Positions 51,857 to 57,180 of a stretch of DNA of 57,180 nt are shown piece by piece (the stretch's first letter is position 1; the number at the start of each line of letters is the position of its first letter). The stretch is from SBAX01 sp964646605 (lineage in GTDB: Bacteria > Planctomycetota > Phycisphaerae > UBA1845). The position numbers were made by a program, and so were the translations under genes. The DNA lies in contig CAZYEX010000138.1 in assembly GCA_964646605.1 (NCBI GenBank), positions 1 to 57,180 on the forward strand, given 5' to 3'. The notes under the pieces were generated by a model, which was given only the letters and a program-made list of their open reading frames with translations, did no database searches and was not told where the DNA came from.

Positions 51857-52606
51857 ATGTCGGGACATTCGAAATGGTCGACGATCAAGCACAAAAAGGC
51901 CGTCCTTGACGCGCGGCGGGGGAAGGCGTGGAGCAAGCTGGCCCGGGCGGTGACGATGGCCGCCAGGGCTGGGGGGAATCCCAACGACAACCCTCGTTTG
52001 CGCCTGGCCATCGACAAGGCCAAGGCCGAGAACATGCCCAAGGACACCATCGAGAAAGCGGTCAAAAAGGGCACCGGCGAGCTCGAAGGGGAACACTACG
52101 AAGAAGTCATTTACGAAGGCTATGGTCCGGCGGGGGTGGCGGTCATGTGCCGGGTGATGACCGACAACCGCAACCGCACCAGCGGGGAGATCAAGAAAGT
52201 CTTCGAGCGTTCCGGCGGGAATCTGGGCGCACCCAACTGCGTTGCGTTCCAGTTTACCTCCAAAGGGCTGATCGTGGTTCCGCGGGAGGCGGTGAGCGAG
52301 GATCGGCTGATGGAGATCGCGTTGGAGAGCGGGGCCGACGATGCGAGTTCGACGGAGCACTTTCACGAGGTCATGTGTCGCCCGGAGATTCTGCACGAGG
52401 TGAAACAGCGGATCGAGGCGGCGGGCGTCACCATCCAGTCGGCGGATATCGCCATGGTGGCCAGTAACTCGATTTCTCTGGACCTGGTATCGGCCCGGAA
52501 GGTGAGACGGCTGATCGACGCTTTGGACGACCATGAAGACGTGGATGCGGTGTATTCCAATTCGGACGTGCCCGACGATGTCATGGCGGCGCTGGCCAAG
52601 GAGTGA
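51857..52606 (+). CDS. YebC/PmpR-family protein
   Basis: A 249-residue YebC-family protein. The start MSGHSKWSTIKHKKAVLDARRGKAWSKLAR is the family signature. ENMPKDTIEKAVKKGTGE, YEGYGPAGVAVMCRVMTDNRNRTSGEIKKVFERSGGNLG and the C-terminal VDAVYSNSDVPDDV are also typical. The start at 51857 is preceded by GGGAG. The gene is known as a DNA-binding regulator (PmpR) or, in more recent work, a ribosome-associated factor helping translation of proline-rich stretches. It directly follows the TPR lipoprotein gene by 57 bases. Confidence 0.95.
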   Translation: MSGHSKWSTIKHKKAVLDARRGKAWSKLARAVTMAARAGGNPNDNPRLRLAIDKAKAENMPKDTIEKAVKKGTGELEGEHYEEVIYEGYGPAGVAVMCRVMTDNRNRTSGEIKKVFERSGGNLGAPNCVAFQFTSKGLIVVPREAVSEDRLMEIALESGADDASSTEHFHEVMCRPEILHEVKQRIEAAGVTIQSADIAMVASNSISLDLVSARKVRRLIDALDDHEDVDAVYSNSDVPDDVMAALAKE

Positions 52607-52815
52607 AACAACGAAACGCAGAAAGCAGAGTTGACGGGGCGAGGGCGGATCCACCGGTCTGTGATTCTGAGGTTCGAATGATGGGTTACCGATTCTTACA
52701 GTTTGCGTAGGGCACGTTTCGATGCAAGAATGACACGGAACTGGCGGGCTGGAACTGGAGGAGTCTCGTGGGTCGATGCCGGCAGCGGCGGATCACGGGA
52801 CTCGGGAGAATGATG

Positions 52816-53577
52816 ATGAAGCGAACGGTTTGGGCCACGGGTTGTGCGTTGTTGTTTGTGGGTCTGTGGACGGTATCGGCGGCGGATCCGCCTGCCGGGG
52901 GCGGGGCCATGACCGACCCTGTCGAAATCCTCAAGAAAGCGGATGACGCCTGCAAGGCGGTGAAATCGCTGACTTACAAGCTGACCTTCAAGGGCCTCGG
53001 GGCCGACGAGGTCCGCGCCCCGAAGCTGTCCGGCACGGTTTCGCTTTTGGGGCGCAAGGCGAGCGGTGCGGACAAGTATCGCTGCGAAGTCACCGTGACC
53101 CCGCCGGGAGCGACGGAGGCGATCCAGGTGACCGGGGGATCGAACGGCAAGTCCTATTTCGTGGTCGATGCCAAGAACAAGAAAGTATACGAGGACATCG
53201 ACCCGGCGATGTTTGGGTCGTTCCGGCGCGCCATTTTCGGCGCGATCGTGCAAGAGTACCTCCATCCGACTCCGTTTACCGACGAGATCAACGGGGTCAC
53301 CAAGGAACTGAAGGGCGTGGAGAAGGTCGGAAGCGAAGACTGTTACCACGTTTTCGTGAAATACCAGCAGGAGACCATCGAGGCTGATTGGTATTTCTCC
53401 ACCAAGGATTTCCTTCCCCGCCGTGTGGACCGTGGGTTTACTCCCCCCGGCGACGGTCCGAAGGGCGGCTCGCAGGTCATGGTGACGGACCTCAAGCTTG
53501 ATCCGGAGTTGGATCCGAAAACGTTCGAGCCGGTGGTGCCGGAAGGGTATACCAAGGTCGACGATTTCGCGCCGTGA
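52816..53577 (+). CDS. LolA/DUF2092-like exported protein
   Basis: A 253-residue exported protein. Three ATGs in a row (52810, 52813, 52816) follow GGGAGA; the third gives the best spacing. The signal peptide MKRTVWATGCALLFVGLWTVSA precedes a domain that begins DPVEILKKADDACKAVKSLTYKLTFKG and continues with beta strands LSGTVSLLGRK, YRCEVTVTPPG and SYFVVDAKNKKVYEDI, then LPRRVDRGF and VMVTDLKLDPELDPKTFEPVVPEGYTKV. This is the pattern of LolA/LolB-like lipid-binding barrels as in DUF2092. A role in carrying lipids or lipoproteins in the periplasm is inferred. Confidence 0.75.
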   Translation: MKRTVWATGCALLFVGLWTVSAADPPAGGGAMTDPVEILKKADDACKAVKSLTYKLTFKGLGADEVRAPKLSGTVSLLGRKASGADKYRCEVTVTPPGATEAIQVTGGSNGKSYFVVDAKNKKVYEDIDPAMFGSFRRAIFGAIVQEYLHPTPFTDEINGVTKELKGVEKVGSEDCYHVFVKYQQETIEADWYFSTKDFLPRRVDRGFTPPGDGPKGGSQVMVTDLKLDPELDPKTFEPVVPEGYTKVDDFAP

Positions 53578-53603
53578 CGGGGAGGTGCCGCGGACGGGTC
53601 CTA

Positions 53604-54716
53604 TCACGGTTCGGCGCCCCATCGGTCGAAGACCGCCTGAGCAATGATGCGGTGTCCGCCGGTGCCGGGGTGGATGGCGTCCGAGTAGAGATCGGGATCG
53701 GAGCTGGCGAGGAAACCCTCGGTCACATCCAGCCATTCGATGCCGCGCGCCCGACACCAGCTCGCCAGGACCGTCCGCAGATCGTCGAGTTCATCGTGGT
53801 GCAAGAGCGTGCGCGAGGGCCAATAGACCATGATGAAGCGAGCGCCGAGGGTCCGGGCCATATCGAACATCTCGTACACCTCGTCGCGGAAGCGGCGGCC
53901 GTAGGGAGTTTTCTCGTCGTACAGGGAGACGCAAGTTTTCGTGAAGGGGTGAATCGGCACGGTGGTCGAACGGTCGGTCAACATCTCGCGTAGCTCTCGA
54001 GAGTCGATCTGATTCCCCTCTCCGGGGCCGAGGATGCGCACGACGAGATCGGAATTCCACATCCGCCGCACGAGGGCGCTGCGTTTGAGCCACATGCGGG
54101 CGGAACTCTGCGGGGCTTCATAGGTCCAGAAGAGGTCGGACGGGATGTGCGGCGCGAGGGCGGCCCAGGGGGCGTTCACGATGTCGTTCTCATGATGAAA
54201 ATAGACCACGGTGTCCACTCCATGGAATTCGAGGGCGCGGCGGGCGAGCACCTCGCGTGCTTGGCGGACGTTGAAGCCCACCACGGCGAGGTTGATCGAA
54301 TCGACCTTCCGTCCGGCAGCGTGTGCGATTTGGTGGAATTGATAGGCCGCGGTCTGCCCGTCGCCGACTCCGCTCCCGAAACAGGCTGAGTCGCCCACCC
54401 AAAGTACGCGAGAAGTTCCCGGTGGGGGGTCGCGGTCAAACTCGAACGGTCCGCGCAGGCCTTGTCGGGTGTGGGTTCGCGGATGGCCGTTCTCCTGGCC
54501 GATTTTCCCGGAGATGGGACGGTAGAACAAAATCGGATCGTCCACCAACTCATACCAGCCGGCATCGTCGATGGGATGGGAGTAGCGAATGTAGAACTCG
54601 CCGAAGACGAGCAGGACGCTCGCGCCCAGAGCAACGAGGGTCAACGAGAAAACGAATTTTTTTCGCCGGGAAAGACCCGACCGATGAAGCGAGGCGGGAT
54701 TGTCCATTGCGGTCAC
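53604..54716 (-). CDS. Membrane-anchored SGNH/GDSL hydrolase
   Basis: A 370-residue protein with an N-terminal anchor (KKFVFSLTLVALGASVLLVFGEFYIRY). The SGNH fold follows: nucleophile block SRVLWVGDSACFGSGVGDG, with Ser in the GDS motif; block with Asn in FHHENDIVNAP; and the C-terminal catalytic Asp-His as YSDAIHPGTGGHRIIA. The start is a GTG that overlaps the stop of polX (GTGA). Substrates may be acetyl groups on surface polysaccharide or peptidoglycan; the sequence does not decide this. Confidence 0.85.
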   Translation of the reverse strand: MTAMDNPASLHRSGLSRRKKFVFSLTLVALGASVLLVFGEFYIRYSHPIDDAGWYELVDDPILFYRPISGKIGQENGHPRTHTRQGLRGPFEFDRDPPPGTSRVLWVGDSACFGSGVGDGQTAAYQFHQIAHAAGRKVDSINLAVVGFNVRQAREVLARRALEFHGVDTVVYFHHENDIVNAPWAALAPHIPSDLFWTYEAPQSSARMWLKRSALVRRMWNSDLVVRILGPGEGNQIDSRELREMLTDRSTTVPIHPFTKTCVSLYDEKTPYGRRFRDEVYEMFDMARTLGARFIMVYWPSRTLLHHDELDDLRTVLASWCRARGIEWLDVTEGFLASSDPDLYSDAIHPGTGGHRIIAQAVFDRWGAEP

Positions 54717-56455
54717 GAGCTGCGCGAATCCTTCCGCTCGCGTTTTTTGGCGATCCTCTTTTTCAGCGCCGCCGCCGTTAGCGTGTTGACGACATCACTC
54801 TTGAGGGCGCCGCCGCGGCGGGCGGTGAGCACGCCCAGACGCATCTGCGACAGTTGGTCCGTGTGGTGAGAATCGGTGTCGATGACCAGCGATGCGCCGG
54901 CCTCTCGGGCGACGCGGGTGTGAACGTCCTTCAGATCGAGTCGCTGCCAACTGGCGTTAATTTCCAGGAACGTGCCGTTTTTCGCCGCCGCGGTTGCGAT
55001 TGCGGGGATGTCCAGGTCCATCGCCGGACGCTTGTTGAGCAACCTGCCCGTGGGATGTCCGATGGCCGAGACGTAGCGGTTCTCGATCGCCGCCAGCGTC
55101 CGCTCCGTCGGACCGTGTTTCGTGGACCCTTGCGCGGAGTGGATGCTGGCCACCACCCAATCACACTGGGCGAGGATGTCGTCGGGATAGTCCATCGTGC
55201 CGGCGGGCAGGATGTCGCATTCGCACCCGACGAGAATCTCGATGCCCTTGACGCGCTTCGCGGCGGCGCGGATGGCGGCCATGTGCTCGACCATGCGCTC
55301 GATGGTCAGGCCGTTGGCGATGGTGCTGCTCTTGGAATGGTCGCAGATGGCGATGTACTCGTAGCCGAGCTGTTTGGCGGCCTCGGCCATTTCTTCGATG
55401 GTACACTTCCCGTCGCTGGCCACGGTGTGCATGTGCAGATCGCCGCGGATGTCCTCCACGGTCACGAGTTGCGGCGCCTCATCAAGTTCAAGCTCTCCAC
55501 GGTCTTCGCGCAGTTCGGGGGGCACGCAGGGAACGCCGAGTTTCTTATAGATGTCTTCTTCGCGTTTTCCCGCAAGCTGTCGTTCGCCGTCGAAGAGGCC
55601 GTATTCGTTGAGCCGCCATTTCTTGGCCACGGCGCGCTCGCGGAGGCGGACGTTGTGCTCCTTCGATCCCGTGAAGTACTGAAGTGCCGCCCCGTAGGAC
55701 TCCGTCTCCACGACTCGCAGGTCGATCTGCAGTTCGCGCTTATTTCCGATCACCACCGTGACCGAGCCCTTGGTCGCGCCCGAGGCAAGGACGCGCTGCA
55801 CGCCCTCCATCGACGTGAACGCTTTCACGATTCGTTCGCCGTCAGGGGCGTCGCACACGATGTCGATGTCGCCGATGGTCTCCGCGCCGCGGCGCAGCGA
55901 ACCGGCGAACTCCGCCCGCTTCACGCCGGGCAGGCCGCGGATTCGCTCGACGAATTCCTCCGCGATGGGCAAGGCGACTCCCAAGGGCGTGCGACCGCCG
56001 CTGCTTTGCAGGAAGGCGATGCCCTCGGATATTTTCTTCACGCTCGTCGCGCCTAGTCCGGGTAGCTTCTCCAGGGTGCCGGAGGCGATCGCCTTCTTGA
56101 GATCGTCGAGGCCCGTGACCTTCAACTCGGAGTAGACCAGGGCGACTTTCTTGGGGCCCATTCCGGGAATGTCCAGCAATGCGGGCAGTCCCGGCGGGAA
56201 CTTGGCTTCCAACTCGTCCAACACGTCGATGTGGCCGGTGTCGAGAAACTGCCGGATGCGGTCTGCGGTCCCCTTTCCCACGCCGGGCAGTTCTTGCAGG
56301 CGTCCGTCGCGAGCCAGGATAGCGACATCCTCCGTCGCGTCCTTCAAGGTCCTCGCCGCCCGTCGGTAGGAGTTGACGCGGAACCCATCGGCCCCGTCGA
56401 TCTCCAGGAGGTCCGCGATGCGCTCGAAGACCCGTGCCAACTCGGAGTTCACCAT
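54713..56455 (-). CDS. polX: DNA polymerase/3'-5' exonuclease PolX
   Basis: A 580-residue family-X DNA polymerase with a PHP exonuclease. The N-terminal helix-hairpin-helix part reads LPGVGKGTADRIRQFL and IPGMGPKKVALVYSELKV. The nucleotidyltransferase core has EFAGSLRRGAETIGDIDIVCDA, with the metal Asp pair, and LQIDLRVVETESYGAALQYFTGSKEHNVRLRERA. The PHP domain starts DLHMHTVASDGKCTIEEMAEAAKQLGYEYIAICDHSKSS and ends IDTDSHHTDQLSQMRLG. The length is normal. The enzyme works in base excision repair. It is co-translated with the SGNH hydrolase gene; there is no clear functional link. Confidence 0.96.
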   Translation of the reverse strand: MVNSELARVFERIADLLEIDGADGFRVNSYRRAARTLKDATEDVAILARDGRLQELPGVGKGTADRIRQFLDTGHIDVLDELEAKFPPGLPALLDIPGMGPKKVALVYSELKVTGLDDLKKAIASGTLEKLPGLGATSVKKISEGIAFLQSSGGRTPLGVALPIAEEFVERIRGLPGVKRAEFAGSLRRGAETIGDIDIVCDAPDGERIVKAFTSMEGVQRVLASGATKGSVTVVIGNKRELQIDLRVVETESYGAALQYFTGSKEHNVRLRERAVAKKWRLNEYGLFDGERQLAGKREEDIYKKLGVPCVPPELREDRGELELDEAPQLVTVEDIRGDLHMHTVASDGKCTIEEMAEAAKQLGYEYIAICDHSKSSTIANGLTIERMVEHMAAIRAAAKRVKGIEILVGCECDILPAGTMDYPDDILAQCDWVVASIHSAQGSTKHGPTERTLAAIENRYVSAIGHPTGRLLNKRPAMDLDIPAIATAAAKNGTFLEINASWQRLDLKDVHTRVAREAGASLVIDTDSHHTDQLSQMRLGVLTARRGGALKSDVVNTLTAAALKKRIAKKRERKDSRSS

Positions 56456-56513
56456 GCCCCGACTTTATACGGTGTTCAGGGGACCGGAAAGTCGGCTCGC
56501 GCCTGTAACGCGA

Positions 56514-57180
56514 TCACGAATCGCCGCCGGCGCCGGGACCGGAGGGTGAGACTTCGTAGGCGCCGATGTCCACCGTGGGGCCGGACTTGCGGACGAAACG
56601 GTTCAGGTCCAGCGGGATCGTCTCGTCGGTGTCCATGTCCCAATCCAAGTTGCCCACGTCCGAGGGAAGGGCCGCGTTCTCGCCCGCGTTCTTGCACGGC
56701 GAGGTCGATTGCAGTTTGAAGTCCTTGGCTGCGGCGTTCACAAACAGCGGGTCGGTGCTGATGTTGCCCACGCCCGTCCATCCGCCTTGCACGGTGCTGT
56801 ACGTCATCCGCGAGGTCCCGCCCGAGCCGCTGTAGCCTTGCTCGGCGTAGCCGATCCCGCGCGTGGTGATATTCCCCCAGACAATGCAGTTGCGGAACGT
56901 CATCCGTCCGTCGGGGTCGAAGAAGGCCCCGCCGTATCCAATGGCCGCGCGATTCCCATACATCGTGCAGTTGATGAAGGTCGGCATGCCAAAGGGCGCC
57001 AAGACCACTCCCCCTTCGCCCGCGCGGTTGTCATGAAATAGGCAGTTCACGAATTGCGGCGATCCGCGATGCACGATGACCGCCCCACCGCCATAGGGAT
57101 GGACTTGCGTAATCCGGGGCGTAATCCGGGGACACGTAATCCGGCGTAATCCCGGAGGTACGGGTAATCCGGCAGTAATC
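56514..57180 (-). CDS. Right-handed beta-helix protein, N-terminus outside the window
   Basis: Only the C-terminal 221 residues are in the window; the frame is open to the right edge. It shows the repeating pattern of parallel beta-helix proteins with NCxxxxNxAxxGG turns: PQFVNCLFHDNRAGEGGVVL, PTFINCTMYGNRAAIGYGGAF and MTFRNCIVWGN. The C-terminal part has the DPLFVNAAAKDFKLQSTSPCKNAGENA segment common to choice-of-anchor or polymorphic outer-membrane-like proteins. The final residues SGPGAGGDS do not form a sorting signal. It ends 58 bases from the polX start and is read in the same direction. A degenerate 10-base repeat lies under its start in the window. Confidence 0.75.
   Translation of the reverse strand, partial: ITAGLPVPPGLRRITCPRITPRITQVHPYGGGAVIVHRGSPQFVNCLFHDNRAGEGGVVLAPFGMPTFINCTMYGNRAAIGYGGAFFDPDGRMTFRNCIVWGNITTRGIGYAEQGYSGSGGTSRMTYSTVQGGWTGVGNISTDPLFVNAAAKDFKLQSTSPCKNAGENAALPSDVGNLDWDMDTDETIPLDLNRFVRKSGPTVDIGAYEVSPSGPGAGGDS
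57108..57180. repeat. Degenerate tandem repeat CGTAATCCGG at the window edge
   Basis: Five or six imperfect copies of CGTAATCCGG lie at 57108-57117, 57120-57129, 57135-57144, 57145-57155, 57163-57172 and partly 57173-57180. Spacing is irregular (10 to 18 bases). In the minus-strand frame of the beta-helix gene they give repeated ITPR/ITCPR. The sequence differs sharply from the flanking gene, so it could be a real short repeat in the gene or an assembly artefact at a contig end. Confidence 0.7.

Overview
The window looks like chromosomal DNA of a high-GC planctomycete (Planctomycetota, possibly Phycisphaerae-like). The evidence is indirect: a secreted PQQ-propeller protein, a prenyltransferase-repeat protein, a MoxR ATPase and a DUF58 protein in one run; a giant Cys-rich surface protein with a dockerin-like tail; many Sec or lipoprotein signals on unknown proteins; a sorting-signal (CTERM-like) remnant; and several hairpin repeat families. 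No rRNA, tRNA or CRISPR array was found by eye. All functions are read from motifs, with no database search.

Layout. 1-2.1 kb: a C-terminally truncated DNA methyltransferase and a secreted redoxin with its terminator. 2.1-6.7 kb: queC, an inositol-3-phosphate synthase gene, a REP-flanked RAYT transposase, a sugar isomerase-like TIM barrel and an EboC-like UbiA prenyltransferase. 6.8-12.3 kb: a lipoprotein, a nuclease/phospholipase-like exported protein, a carboxyltransferase of the methylcrotonyl-CoA carboxylase type, a hairpin array enclosing a CTERM-like tail, and a DegT-type aminotransferase. 12.6-20.9 kb: one gene of 2732 codons. 21-28.7 kb: PQQ propeller, prenyltransferase-repeat protein, MoxR and DUF58. 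28.7-31.3 kb: a methyltransferase, a DUF1697 protein and a two-helix RCK membrane protein.

31.5-33.7 kb is an accessory cassette of four co-directional genes (TIGR04255-like, two unknowns, DUF2283-like), the best candidate here for an undescribed system. 33.8-40.6 kb: ispG, a group of envelope proteins (TPR lipoprotein, triple LPP20-like protein, small lipoprotein), then hemL-hemC. 40.6-45.5 kb: a TetR/CPBP operon with a palindromic operator, a MntA/HepT toxin-antitoxin pair coupled to a class V aminotransferase, a lipoprotein and clpS. 45.9-57.2 kb: a secretin-N-domain-like protein, DUF167, proC, a long TPR lipoprotein, a YebC-family regulator, a LolA/DUF2092-like protein, an SGNH hydrolase, polX and the 3' part of a beta-helix protein that runs off the window.

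The clearest structural surprise is at 4012-5025. A REP-RAYT-REP unit bounded by 21-bp perfect inverted repeats lies exactly between two copies (156 bp, about 94% identical) of the 3' end of the inositol-phosphate synthase gene. The gene therefore keeps an intact end, while a second tail stays fused by ATGA to the next gene.
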